From assembly GCF_015644585.1 (NCBI RefSeq), contig NZ_JADOBI010000017.1, positions 57,222-121,221 on the forward strand: a stretch of DNA of 64,000 bases, written 5' to 3'. Each line of letters starts with the position of its first letter. Position 1 is the stretch's first letter. The notes under the pieces were generated by a model. The model worked only from the letters and a program-made list of their open reading frames with translations. It was not told where the DNA came from and searched no databases. The translations under genes were made by a program, and so were the position numbers. The stretch comes from Rahnella laticis. GTDB lineage: Bacteria > Pseudomonadota > Gammaproteobacteria > Enterobacterales > Enterobacteriaceae. Below, piece by piece: positions 7,971 to 16,501 of this stretch.

Positions 7971-8897
7971 CTACTCCCCCAAAAACTTCACCGTGTCTTT
8001 TGCTCTTGTATCGACGTGCAGCGTGAAGACGTCGGGGCGGGCGTAGTGGCCGACGGGGTCGAAGTCGTAGCGGGCGCCGACCAGATCGTCGGTGTTGATT
8101 TCTGCGGTCAGCAATCCGGTTTCACCGGTCAGCGGTCCGGCGAGAATATCGCCCAGCGGGCTGACGATAACGGAGCCGCCGTTAATCAGCGGGCGATCTT
8201 CCGGCCAGCTTTCGACTTCAATTCCCAGCGCTTTGGGTGACGGCTGAACCTGACAGGCGCTGACCACAAACATGCGGCCTTCGTGCGCAATATGGCGCAT
8301 GGAGCATTGCCAGATTTCCCGTTCATCCACCGTCGGCGCGCACCAGATTTCCACCCCTTTGCCATACATCGCCATACGCAGCAGCGGCATGTGATTTTCC
8401 CAGCAGATGGCGCTGCCGAGGCGGCCTGCGCGGGCGCTGACCACCGGCAACGTTGAGCCATCGCCTTGTCCCCAGATCAGTCTTTCGGTGGCGGTCGGCA
8501 TCAGCTTTCGGTGTTTCGCGACCAGGCCGCGTTCCGGTTCGATGAACAGCGAGGAACAGTAGAGCGTTGAACCGCTGCGTTCGATTACGCCAATCACAAT
8601 GCTCGCACCGGTGCGTGTCGCCATTTCAGCCAGCGCATCGGTTTCCGCGCCGGGCACGTCAATCGCGTTGTGAAAATAGCGGGCAAACGCCTCGCGGCCT
8701 TCCGGCAGGCGATATCCCAGGCGTGTGCCGAAAATTTCCCCTTTCGGATAGCCGCCGAGCAGCGCTTCCGGCATCACCACCAGTGAAGCGCCGGAGGCCG
8801 TGATTTTTTCTTCCCACGACAGGATATTTTGCAGGGTGTCGGCTTTACCCGACGGCGAAGAACCGATTTGCAGTGCGGCAACAATGGAAGCAGGCAT
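7971..8897 (-). CDS. Nitrilase (carbon-nitrogen hydrolase superfamily)
   Basis: This is a 308-residue cytosolic enzyme predicted to hydrolyse an organic nitrile to acid and ammonia. The catalytic triad is intact: E44 in [13 protein letters not shown]131 in KHRKLMPT and C165 in [10 protein letters not shown]. The CWEN signature is characteristic of true nitrilases rather than amidases of the same superfamily. Length fits the family (about 310-370), slightly short at the C-terminus. It is transcribed divergently from a LysR regulator (8972) with a LysR-type box between them, so substrate-induced expression is likely. The natural nitrile is unknown. Confidence 0.9.
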   Translation of the reverse strand: MPASIVAALQIGSSPSGKADTLQNILSWEEKITASGASLVVMPEALLGGYPKGEIFGTRLGYRLPEGREAFARYFHNAIDVPGAETDALAEMATRTGASIVIGVIERSGSTLYCSSLFIEPERGLVAKHRKLMPTATERLIWGQGDGSTLPVVSARAGRLGSAICWENHMPLLRMAMYGKGVEIWCAPTVDEREIWQCSMRHIAHEGRMFVVSACQVQPSPKALGIEVESWPEDRPLINGGSVIVSPLGDILAGPLTGETGLLTAEINTDDLVGARYDFDPVGHYARPDVFTLHVDTRAKDTVKFLGE

Positions 8898-8921
8898 AGA
8901 TTACTCTCGACTCAGAAAGGA

Positions 8922-8946
8922 GGAATTTCTATTCTGGGTAAATTCC
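8922..8946. promoter_or_regulatory. LysR-type operator between nitrilase and its regulator
   Basis: GGAATTT-N11-AAATTCC is a perfect dyad with the T-N11-A geometry of LysR-family binding boxes. It lies in the 74-base gap between the divergent nitrilase and LysR genes, so it probably serves both autoregulation and nitrilase activation. Confidence 0.55.
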
Positions 8947-8971
8947 GACATTAATCCACCGGGCCTGACTG

Positions 8972-9901
8972 ATGAGTGATATTCGCCAGATTCATATCGA
9001 AGAGTGGGATCTCAACCTGCTGAAAGTCTTTGAAGCGTTACATGAGGAAGGCAGCGCCAGCCGGGCGGCGGTACGTCTCGGGCTGACGCAATCGGCGGCC
9101 AGCGCGGCGCTCGGGCGTTTACGGCGTTTGTACGACGATCATCTTTTCGTCCGCACCGGGCGCGGCCTTGCGCCGACGCTGCGCGCCAATGAGCTGAAAC
9201 CGATTATCAGTGAAGCGCTGGATAAGTGCCGCCAGAGTCTCACGCTGGTTTCCGGCGATCGCGCCGGTTTTGCCGGTCGTTCGCTGAGCCTCGGTTTGTC
9301 CGATGATTTTGAGCTGGCGGTCGGTAAGCAGATTATCGATCTGCTCGGGGAAGAGATGCCGGGCCTGCGGGTGGTGTTCCGCCAGACGCACAGCCGGATT
9401 GTGGAAGATATGCTGATGAACCGCGAGATTGATCTGGCGATTGCGTCGGGCGGTTTTACCTCGCCATCGCTGGGCAGCGTGAGCGCCGGAGAAGGGCAGT
9501 ACGCCAGCCTGATGGACGTTCAGTTCGCGCCGGATTTCCTCACGCTGGAGGGTTTTATTCAGCGCCCGCATTTGCTGATTTCCTCCGGGGGATTTATCGG
9601 CATGGTGGATGAAGTGCTGATGGCGAAAGGGCTGAAGCGGCAGGTGAAAGCGTCCACCACGCATTTCGCCGCGTTGCCGTATTTGCTGCTGGGCAGCGAT
9701 GCGGTCGCCACGATCCCGTTGCATGCTGCACGACGGCTGGCGGCGTTCCATCCTTTACGTTTGCTGGAAACACCGCTGGAAATGCCCGCTTATGCGGTGA
9801 ATCTTGGCTGGCGGCGCGACGGCCTGCGGGACCCGGCTATCGCGCAAATGAAAGAAGTGGTGAGCCGGATCCTCAGGCAGTTCGACTGGCAGGCATCTTA
9901 G
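8972..9901 (+). CDS. LysR-family regulator, probable nitrilase activator
   Basis: This is a 309-residue regulator. The helix-turn-helix (residues about 12-70) reads LNLLKVFEALHEEGSASRAAVRLGLTQSAASAALGRLRR in pattern, with the NodD/PcaQ-like LxVFEAL start. The remainder is the substrate-binding-like effector domain ending near 300. It is divergent from the nitrilase at 7971-8897, and the shared box at 8922-8946 supports a pairwise regulatory relationship. Its stop overlaps the 3' end of the convergent DMT transporter gene by four bases. Confidence 0.9.
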   Translation: MSDIRQIHIEEWDLNLLKVFEALHEEGSASRAAVRLGLTQSAASAALGRLRRLYDDHLFVRTGRGLAPTLRANELKPIISEALDKCRQSLTLVSGDRAGFAGRSLSLGLSDDFELAVGKQIIDLLGEEMPGLRVVFRQTHSRIVEDMLMNREIDLAIASGGFTSPSLGSVSAGEGQYASLMDVQFAPDFLTLEGFIQRPHLLISSGGFIGMVDEVLMAKGLKRQVKASTTHFAALPYLLLGSDAVATIPLHAARRLAAFHPLRLLETPLEMPAYAVNLGWRRDGLRDPAIAQMKEVVSRILRQFDWQAS

Positions 9902-10806
9902 CCGGTTAAGGCCGATTTCCGGCGAAAAATCTCCAGCCAGGCCGGTCGGCAGAACATCACCAGATTCCCCAGCAGGATCAGCACCAGCCCGATGACGGCG
10001 TTGGTATGCCACTGATAACCCTCATAGAACGTGGAAACTGTCAGTGCGACCAGCGGAAACAGCAGCGTGCTGTAAGCCGCCTGACTCGCGCCGATGCGTC
10101 CGACCAGCGTGAAATACATGCCAAAGGCCAGCACCGAGCCAAATACCGAAAGGTAAACCAGCGAACCGATGTATTGCGGCCTCAGGTCGATGGTGAAGGA
10201 CGCGCCCTGAACCAGACTCAGCGCACCCATCACCGCCGTACCGTAAAACATCGCGTAGGTATTAGTGGAAAGTACGTCCAGACCGTGGCGCTGATGGCGC
10301 GAGCTGATCATATTACCGAGCGAGAAGCCGTAAGTGCCGAGCAGGCTGAGGCCGATGCCTTTGAGTAATTCCGGTGCGATATGAGCTGCGCTCAGGTCGT
10401 GCCAGAACAGGGTCACAATGCCCGCCAGCCCGAGAAGGGAGGCGGGAATGACCGCCGGAGCCAGTTTCTGGCGAAAGAACAGCATCCCGTTGAAGGCGTT
10501 AAATAATACCGCCATCGAGAAAATGACCGATTCCAGCCCGCTGGTGATGTACGCGGCGGCGTGGTAGAAACAGTAAAAGTTGAAGCAAAAAACACAGCAT
10601 CCCTGCACCATGCAAAACAGATGATCTTTCAGCGCCAGACGGCGTAAACGGCGCGCGGCCAGCAGCGCCACCAGCATAATCACGGCGGAAAGCAGGAAGC
10701 GGTAAAAAATCGAAACCGTCACCGGCACAGTGCCCTGTTGCAGGTAAATAGCAAACCAGGTGGTGCCCCAGATAATAATCACCGAGATATACAAAAACAC
10801 ATTCAT
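9898..10806 (-). CDS. EamA/DMT-family membrane transporter
   Basis: This is a 302-residue integral membrane protein with about ten hydrophobic segments in two EamA repeats. The N-terminal VIIIWGTTWFAIYLQQG and the second-repeat LGTYGFSLGNMISSRH are typical of drug/metabolite exporters. It is probably an inner-membrane exporter of an amino acid, metabolite or toxic compound; substrate cannot be assigned. It is divergent from an AraC-family gene at 10995 that may control it. Confidence 0.87.
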   Translation of the reverse strand: MNVFLYISVIIIWGTTWFAIYLQQGTVPVTVSIFYRFLLSAVIMLVALLAARRLRRLALKDHLFCMVQGCCVFCFNFYCFYHAAAYITSGLESVIFSMAVLFNAFNGMLFFRQKLAPAVIPASLLGLAGIVTLFWHDLSAAHIAPELLKGIGLSLLGTYGFSLGNMISSRHQRHGLDVLSTNTYAMFYGTAVMGALSLVQGASFTIDLRPQYIGSLVYLSVFGSVLAFGMYFTLVGRIGASQAAYSTLLFPLVALTVSTFYEGYQWHTNAVIGLVLILLGNLVMFCRPAWLEIFRRKSALTG

Positions 10807-10994
10807 GGACTTCTCTCACGCAAAGTATTGATTGAACGAGATTCTGACGAAATACGGCGAGGCGGGATTTCAGCGGCTTGCGGTGAGTTGCATATTCTTG
10901 CGCATTTTTTGCGGTTCAGTGGCAGCAAAATCTGGCTCAACCTGTGCCTGAAAACGTAAACTGAATCTCCTCTTTCCTCCACACGGTGCACATC

Positions 10995-11873
10995 ATGGCG
11001 AAGGTTTATCAGGCTTTCGAAACGCTGCGTAAGCACAAAGCGGTTCTGCACGACAGTGTGGCGCTGGGCGGCGGCATTCAGCTGGCGGCCTGGTCGAACA
11101 AAAACGACATCGTGACGCAGGAAAGCCCGGACCATCACACGCTGAGTCTTTACGTCGCCGACGGTTATGAGTGTTATCACAAAACCCGCGGCGGCTGGCG
11201 TAACGGCGGCGGGCCGGACCGTTTTTGCCTGATGCCAAAACACAGTATGTCGAGCTGGGATGTGCGCGACGATTTGTCGTTTGTGCATCTGTATTGTTCT
11301 GACGATCATCTGCGACATCTGGTGGAGCAAACGTGGGATCGCAGCCCGGCGTCGATTCAGGTGGAAGAGCGCACGTTTGAGGAAGATCCGCAGATTACGT
11401 TGCTGTATCGCCACTTTTTGCTCAGCAGCCAGTGGCAGGAAAACAGCAATCAGCTGATGCTGAGCAGTGCGGCAAATCTGCTGATGGCGCATCTGGTCAA
11501 AAATTACACCCATCTGCAATGGGCGCTGCCGGTAGTGCGCGGCGGACTCGCGCCGTACATTCTCAACCGTGTAAAAGACTATATCCACGCGCATCTGGCG
11601 GAGCCGTTATTGCTGCCGGAACTGGCGCGGCTGGCGGAACTCAGCGAGTTTCATTTTGCCCGCATGTTCAAGCTCAGCATGGGCATGGCGCCGCACCAGT
11701 ATGTGATGAATGCGCGGCTGATTCAGGCGGAAAATCTGTTAAAGAACAGTACACTGGACATCACTTCCATTGCGCTGGAATGCGGATTCAGCTCCGCCAG
11801 CCATTTCAGTAACCGCTTTAAATCGGTGCGCGGTTTGACGCCTTCGGCGCTGCGCAGCGGCATTATTGTCTGA
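10995..11873 (+). CDS. AraC-family transcriptional regulator
   Basis: This is a 292-residue regulator with an N-terminal cupin-like sensor domain (residues 1-180, for example HHTLSLYVADGYECYHKT) and a C-terminal double helix-turn-helix (LPELARLAELSEFHFARMFK; ITSIALECGFSSASHFSNRFK). The ATG at 10995 is preferred; a GTG at 10986 would add three residues and neither has a strong Shine-Dalgarno sequence. It faces away from the DMT transporter across a 188-base gap, the usual arrangement for a regulator of an exporter. Confidence 0.87.
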   Translation: MAKVYQAFETLRKHKAVLHDSVALGGGIQLAAWSNKNDIVTQESPDHHTLSLYVADGYECYHKTRGGWRNGGGPDRFCLMPKHSMSSWDVRDDLSFVHLYCSDDHLRHLVEQTWDRSPASIQVEERTFEEDPQITLLYRHFLLSSQWQENSNQLMLSSAANLLMAHLVKNYTHLQWALPVVRGGLAPYILNRVKDYIHAHLAEPLLLPELARLAELSEFHFARMFKLSMGMAPHQYVMNARLIQAENLLKNSTLDITSIALECGFSSASHFSNRFKSVRGLTPSALRSGIIV

Positions 11874-11970
11874 TTTCCTTTTCCGGCTAAAAACCCCTCT
11901 TTCCGACCGAACAATTCCAATGCTAAGTTAATGGCCATCGGAACAAATCAGAAAAACTCAAAGGAAAATT

Positions 11971-12501
11971 ATGCTGACTCAGGCACCCGTTCTTGAAACC
12001 GAACGTTTGATTTTGCGCGGCCATCGCGTGGAAGATTTCGACGATATCGCCGCGCAGTGGGCCGATCCGGCCGTTGTGAAATATATCGGCGGCATGCCGT
12101 CCACCCGCGAGGCCAGCTGGAGCCGTTTGCTGCGTTATCCCGGCCACTGGCAGATGCTCGGTTTTGGCTACTGGATTGTGTTTGAAAAGCACAACGGTGC
12201 GGAAGGGGCGTTTGTCGGGGAAATTGGTCTGGCAGATTATCAGCGCGATATCACGCCATCGCTGAACGGTATGGCGGAAATGGGCTGGGTGGTTTCGCCA
12301 AAATTTCACGGCAAAGGCTATGCTTCTGAGGCCGCGCAGGCGGTACTGAACTGGGCCGGTTCCAGTCTTGATCGCCAGCTGTGCTGCATTATCGAGCCGG
12401 AACATCAGGCGTCAATCCGGCTGGCGGAGAAGTGCGGTTTTGTCGCGCAAACGGACACGACATATCACGGTGCAAAAACGCGGATTTTTATCCGCCGTTA
12501 A
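11971..12501 (+). CDS. GNAT-family N-acetyltransferase (RimJ/RimL type)
   Basis: This is a 176-residue acetyl-CoA-dependent acetyltransferase. The N-terminal LETERLILRGHRVEDFDDIA is the classic RimJ/RimL start. The acetyl-CoA site is VSPKFHGKGYASEAAQAVL (motif A, Q/R-x-x-G-x-G/A as HGKGYA). The C-terminal motif ASIRLAEKCGFV is also present. The start follows AAGGAAAATT. Downstream, a GST gene begins 24 bases later and probably shares the transcript. The acetylated substrate is unknown. Confidence 0.87.
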   Translation: MLTQAPVLETERLILRGHRVEDFDDIAAQWADPAVVKYIGGMPSTREASWSRLLRYPGHWQMLGFGYWIVFEKHNGAEGAFVGEIGLADYQRDITPSLNGMAEMGWVVSPKFHGKGYASEAAQAVLNWAGSSLDRQLCCIIEPEHQASIRLAEKCGFVAQTDTTYHGAKTRIFIRR

Positions 12502-12525
12502 TCGTTTCCACATTGAGGGGAAGTC

Positions 12526-13149
12526 ATGCTGAAAATTCTGGGTAAATCGCCGTCAATCAATGTGCGTAAAGTCTTGTGGACCTGCTTTGAGCTGGGGCTG
12601 GAATTCGAACAGGAGCAGTTTGGCTCGGGATTTCAGTCCACGCAGACACCGGAATTTAAAGCGCTGAACCCGAATGCGATGGTGCCGGTGGTGCTCGACG
12701 GTGAGTTTGTGTTGTGGGAATCCAACGTGATTTGCCGTTATCTGGCTGCGCGGGAAGGGCGTGAGGATTTGCTGTCGTCCGACCCGAAGCGCCGTGCGCT
12801 GACGGAACAGTGGATGGACTGGCAGGCGGGCGAGCTGAATAATTCGTGGCGTTATGCGTTTCCGGCGCTGGCGCGCAACAGCCCGCAGCATCAGGATCCG
12901 GCACTGATTGATGCCGGTGTCAGCGAGTGGAACCGCCACATGCAAATGCTCGAAGAACAATTGCAGCGCAGCGGTGATTACGTGCTGGGTGATAATTTTA
13001 CGCTGGCAGATATTCCGCTCGGGCTGGCGGTAAACCGCTGGTCGATGACGCCGATGTCGCGCCCGGCTTTGCCTGCGGTGGCCGCCTATTATGACCGTTT
13101 AAACCAGCGTGAAGGTTTCCGGCTTTATGGAAGAAACGGCCTGGTCTGA
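12526..13149 (+). CDS. Glutathione S-transferase family protein
   Basis: This is a 207-residue cytosolic GST. The thioredoxin-like N-terminal domain (residues 1-80) has the glutathione-site cis-proline region NAMVPVVLDG and the ESNVICRYLA motif. The C-terminal helical domain carries GDNFTLADIPLG, with the conserved N-cap/aspartate. The likely catalytic residue is in the SPSINVRKV turn (serine type). It follows the GNAT gene by 24 bases (AGGGGAAG ribosome site) and ends before a strong terminator, so the two probably form a small operon. Confidence 0.88.
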   Translation: MLKILGKSPSINVRKVLWTCFELGLEFEQEQFGSGFQSTQTPEFKALNPNAMVPVVLDGEFVLWESNVICRYLAAREGREDLLSSDPKRRALTEQWMDWQAGELNNSWRYAFPALARNSPQHQDPALIDAGVSEWNRHMQMLEEQLQRSGDYVLGDNFTLADIPLGLAVNRWSMTPMSRPALPAVAAYYDRLNQREGFRLYGRNGLV

Positions 13150-13170
13150 ACCGCTCACACCATGAAAAAT

Positions 13171-13208
13171 ACGACGCCGCAATGTCCTTCGCGGCGTCGT
13201 TGTATTTT
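13171..13208. terminator. Strong bidirectional terminator
   Basis: A ten-base perfect stem ACGACGCCGC/GCGGCGTCGT is followed by TTGTATTTT on the plus strand and ATTTTTC on the minus strand. It ends both the GST transcript and the convergent reductase transcript. Confidence 0.85.
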
Positions 13209-13216
13209 AAACCGTC

Positions 13217-13252
13217 CCCTTTATCTTTCGGGCAGAGATAAAAGATAAAGGG
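13217..13252. repeat. 12-bp inverted repeat beside the terminator
   Basis: Perfect arms CCCTTTATCTTT/AAAGATAAAGGG with a 12-base spacer lie between the bidirectional terminator and the 3' end of the reductase gene. No T tract follows on either strand, so this is a second stem-loop rather than a simple terminator; it may protect the reductase mRNA 3' end. Confidence 0.6.
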
Positions 13253-13282
13253 CCGTTTGATGACTCAAACAGACGCATCGGT

Positions 13283-14398
13283 TTATTTAAAATCAACCCT
13301 CATCAGTTCAGATATTGTCTGACCGCGGGTGGAAGAAACACATTTATCAATATAACTTTTGAAGGCGGCGGGTTTAGGAATGCCCATATTCAGCAAACGC
13401 GAATTATCAAACTTCACATTTAATTGCGCAAAGCCGCCGTAAAGTTTAATCGCACGCAAAATTATCTTGTCATTACACGGGCCGAGCACGTCTTTAAACT
13501 GTTTACGGATCCCGGTAAATTCCTGATAACTGATCTGCTGATATTCACTGATTATGCGCGATGTATTATTGGCTTTTGCCACAGATGTATCTATTTCATG
13601 GAATGGCGTACACATTTCTTCACCGGAAGAAATATGATAGAAACTGTGGTTCAGTTCAGCCGCAAGGCACAATTTCACCAGCACCATGGCGCAATAATCA
13701 ACCGGAATAACATCTACCTGATCGTCGAGCGTACAGGTAAATTTCTTCAGTTTAATCGCCATCATGAAGACCCAGAAAATGCTGCTCGACGGCTGACAGC
13801 CATACTGCGTGTGACCCACAATGATTGACGGACGGGCGACCACAAACGGCAGGTTCGGGCATTCAGTGCGAACCAGGTTTTCGATGGCACGCTTGGAAGC
13901 CGTGTACTGCACCAGATCTTCGTTGTGTTCGTTGTCCGGCATACCTTCGTAGAAGACGCTGTCTTTGTCCGGCATGGACGCCATCGCGGTGCCGACGTGG
14001 ACAAAGCGTTGCAGGCCTTTGACCTGCGCCATACGTTTGGCGAAAATCAGTGAACCTTCAACGTTGACTCGCCACATCGCCGGATTATTACCGAATGACG
14101 CAATCGCAGCGCAATTAATAACATGCGTGACATTATCCAGGCGCGGATCCTGAATAAAGTTCTCAGGTTCAGAAAGGTCGCCGGTTAATATTGATTGCTC
14201 ATTAATTGCGGCAAGTTGTTCATCCGACAATTCAAACTTTCTCAAATTATCGATAATTCTGGCGAGTCCCGTCGCATTATCGTCAGCCCTGACTAAAAGT
14301 AATAATTGGTTTTTAGAACTTAATTGTTGACGAAGAATATATTCAACAACCGCTCCGCCCACGAAACCTGTAGCGCCGGTAATTAAAATGGTGTTCAT
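13283..14398 (-). CDS. NAD(P)-dependent extended SDR / thioester-reductase-like protein
   Basis: This 371-residue protein has an N-terminal Rossmann motif TGATGFVGGAVVEYIL and an active-site pattern with S/T in HVGTAMAS and Y-x3-K as YTASK. The extended C-terminal part resembles NAD_binding_4 (male-sterility/thioester reductase) proteins. It would reduce or epimerise a bulky activated substrate, for example an acyl thioester; the exact reaction is not clear. The ATG at 14398 precedes MNTILITG directly and is preferred over the upstream in-frame start at 14413. Codon use is more AT-rich than in neighbours (many TTA, ATT and AAT codons), and the upstream 200 bases are AT-rich, which suggests acquisition by transfer. 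Confidence 0.75.
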   Translation of the reverse strand: MNTILITGATGFVGGAVVEYILRQQLSSKNQLLLLVRADDNATGLARIIDNLRKFELSDEQLAAINEQSILTGDLSEPENFIQDPRLDNVTHVINCAAIASFGNNPAMWRVNVEGSLIFAKRMAQVKGLQRFVHVGTAMASMPDKDSVFYEGMPDNEHNEDLVQYTASKRAIENLVRTECPNLPFVVARPSIIVGHTQYGCQPSSSIFWVFMMAIKLKKFTCTLDDQVDVIPVDYCAMVLVKLCLAAELNHSFYHISSGEEMCTPFHEIDTSVAKANNTSRIISEYQQISYQEFTGIRKQFKDVLGPCNDKIILRAIKLYGGFAQLNVKFDNSRLLNMGIPKPAAFKSYIDKCVSSTRGQTISELMRVDFK

Positions 14399-14846
14399 AA
14401 CGATGACCTGCAACGGGAAATTAACGGCACAGTATCACCCCTATTCTAAACGGAACGTATACCAGATTTTGCCGCAAGTAAACGCAACCTCAACAGCACG
14501 AAAAGCTTAAAATATTAAAAAAGTTCCGTTGTCATGAAAATTAAATAATCGGGCATCATTACTTACAATGGGAAATAATTATCAGGTGTGAATAAAATAA
14601 TTAAGTCAAATTAACGCGGGGTGTTTATGCGATATCGGCGGGCGCCGGAGGGCATTTTCATCGCAGAATGAGAAGAACCTGTGCGCAGAAAGTATCCACT
14701 CCTGCGCCACTACGTTAAACTGTAGCCTTGAGTATAGTGAGAAAGAAGGATTAAGAAAGGATGACGCGAACGGCGTGTCTGGTGTGTAATGCAGGGAATA
14801 TTGCGCAGGTCATTCCCTCATGCGCTGAAATAAGGTACAAGGCTGC
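14399..14846. other. Divergent intergenic region, AT-rich on the left
   Basis: This 448-base gap separates the AT-rich reductase and the RIO kinase. The left 200 bases are strongly AT-rich (for example ATTAAATAATCGGGC, TTAAGTCAAATTAACG) and probably hold the reductase promoter. The right part holds the kinase promoter region and a short ORF at 14761-14850. I saw no recognisable operator or RNA gene. Confidence 0.5.
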
Positions 14847-14850
14847 ATGA
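14761..14850 (+). CDS. Candidate 29-residue upstream ORF coupled to the RIO kinase
   Basis: ATG at 14761 follows AAGAAAGG directly and opens a 29-codon frame (MTRTACLVCNAGNIAQVIPS and nine more residues). Its TGA overlaps the kinase start codon as ATGA. Such a four-base overlap is the standard sign of translational coupling, so this could be a leader peptide or small protein. A CxxC pair is present near the start. The Shine-Dalgarno spacing is too short to be ideal, and a frame this length can arise by chance. Confidence 0.35.
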   Translation: MTRTACLVCNAGNIAQVIPSCAEIRYKAA

Positions 14851-15704
14851 AAATCCCAAATAGAATCCAACCTCTGGTGGATGACGGCCTGATCGACGAT
14901 GTGGTCCGTCGTTTGAAGAGTGGCAAAGAAGCCGACGTGTACACCGTTTTATGCGGTGAAGAGATTCGTTGCGCCAAAGTTTATAAAGAAGCCACACAGC
15001 GTAGCTTCAAGCAGGCCGTGCAGTATCAGGAAGGCCGAAAAGTCCGGAACACCCGCAACGCGCGTGCGATGCAAAAAGGGTCAAAGTTCGGGCGCAAGCA
15101 GCAGGAAGAATCCTGGCAAACGGCAGAAGTGGATGCGCTGTTCCGTCTGGCAAACGCCGGGGTACGCGTGCCGCAGCCTTACATTTGTCTGGATGGCGTG
15201 TTGCTGATGGAGCTTATCACTGACGCTGACGGCGTGGTCGCGCCGCGTCTGAGCGACGTTATCCTGACCGAAAAAGAAGCCGTGGCGGATTTCGAAACCA
15301 TGATCCGCAATATCGTGCGCATGCTGTGCGCGGGTATCGTTCACGGGGATTTGTCAGAGTTTAACGTGCTGATGGATGCCGACGGGCCGGTGATTATCGA
15401 TCTGCCGCAGGCCGTGGACGCCGCTGCGAACAATCATGCCGAATCGATGTTTGAGCGCGATGTGAATAACATGACCGAATATTATGGTCAGTTCGCGCCG
15501 CAGCTGCTGGAAACGCGTTATGCGAAAGAAATCTGGGCGTTATATGAAGACGGCAAACTGACGCCGGAAACGCCTCTGACCGGTCAGTTCGCCGAAGATA
15601 CGCATAAAGCGGATGTGGATTCCCTGCTCGATGAAATCATCGCCGCTGAAGATGAATATTACGATCGTCAGCGCGCAATGAAAGAACGGGATATGGACCA
15701 CTAA
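14847..15704 (+). CDS. RIO1-family serine protein kinase
   Basis: This is a 285-residue RIO-type atypical kinase. The nucleotide-binding region SGKEADVY (25-32), the lysine K44 in CAKVYKE, the catalytic loop HGDLSEFN (166-173) with D168, and the metal-binding D185 in IIDLPQ are all present, so catalysis is expected. The C-terminal tail is acidic and charged. Bacterial RIO kinases of this size (for example Pseudomonas PA4780) are soluble and phosphorylate serine, but their targets are not well known. A short ORF overlaps the start codon. It is followed by a convergent binding-protein gene eight bases away. Confidence 0.9.
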   Translation: MKIPNRIQPLVDDGLIDDVVRRLKSGKEADVYTVLCGEEIRCAKVYKEATQRSFKQAVQYQEGRKVRNTRNARAMQKGSKFGRKQQEESWQTAEVDALFRLANAGVRVPQPYICLDGVLLMELITDADGVVAPRLSDVILTEKEAVADFETMIRNIVRMLCAGIVHGDLSEFNVLMDADGPVIIDLPQAVDAAANNHAESMFERDVNNMTEYYGQFAPQLLETRYAKEIWALYEDGKLTPETPLTGQFAEDTHKADVDSLLDEIIAAEDEYYDRQRAMKERDMDH

Positions 15705-15711
15705 CCGGCGG

Positions 15712-16452
15712 TTATTCCTGCATCACCGAATGTTTTCCGCAAAAACCGGCATTCTGCAAAATGTGCTGGCCGGTTTCTGAAAGAATAAATTCTGCCAGCG
15801 GTTTGCCCTTTTCTGTACACGTCGCGAGCGCATAGCGCGCCCGCACGTTGTAATCTGCCGGAACGTTGAACACTTCCAGCGCATCATTTTCCCGTAACAA
15901 CGCCGCGTAGCTGGTGTAGCCGATAAAGACATCGGCCTGACCGCTGCAAATCAGCCATTCTGCCGCCAGTTTGCCCTCCGGGACTTTGGCCGATTTCGCG
16001 CCACCGACCAGCCGCAGCGCTTTATTACGCAAAGCCTCGCCCGCGCCCGGATGACGCCGCTCAATCAGCTCAAACATCTGCCAGGTGTAATCGCCGGAAG
16101 GATCGCTTTGCGGCGTCGAGGTCGCCAGACGAAAACGCGAGTCGAGCAACACATTCAGCCAGTTCAGTTTTTCCAGCTCCGGCCCTTTGCGCGCCGTCAC
16201 GCACAGGCTGTTTCCGCAGAAAACGTCCACTTCCAGCGCCTTGCCGTGTTGCTGCAACGCCAGCGGATGCGCGGTATTGGCCGAGGCGAATAAGTCGACT
16301 TTTTCGCCCTGTTCAATTCTTTCGCGCAGCAGCCCGGCGGGGCCGAATTCGGTCACCACCTTGCCGCCGGTTTTATCCTGAAAAGCCTCACACAGCGGTG
16401 CCCATGCGCGGCGCAGGCTACCTGCGGCCAGCACTTTGATCGAGTTTGTCAT
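15712..16452 (-). CDS. ModA-like substrate-binding protein lacking a signal peptide
   Basis: This 246-residue protein has the ModA/type II periplasmic-binding fold: AAGSLRRAWAPLCEAF near the start, VDLFASANTAHPLAL, and LICSGQADVFIGYTS. The start is firmly placed by AAGGAG eight bases upstream of ATG, and the protein begins MTNSIKVLAAGS with no hydrophobic signal sequence, so it should stay in the cytosol. Length otherwise equals a mature ModA. It lies 49 bases downstream of the binding protein at 16502 and is likely co-transcribed with it. No permease or ATPase gene is adjacent. A cytosolic oxyanion-binding or sensing role is inferred; a mis-sorted relic is the alternative. Confidence 0.75.
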   Translation of the reverse strand: MTNSIKVLAAGSLRRAWAPLCEAFQDKTGGKVVTEFGPAGLLRERIEQGEKVDLFASANTAHPLALQQHGKALEVDVFCGNSLCVTARKGPELEKLNWLNVLLDSRFRLATSTPQSDPSGDYTWQMFELIERRHPGAGEALRNKALRLVGGAKSAKVPEGKLAAEWLICSGQADVFIGYTSYAALLRENDALEVFNVPADYNVRARYALATCTEKGKPLAEFILSETGQHILQNAGFCGKHSVMQE

Positions 16453-16501
16453 CAGAGCTCCTTGTCACATTACCCCAAAAAAGTACGGCACCGGGATGAG
16501 G

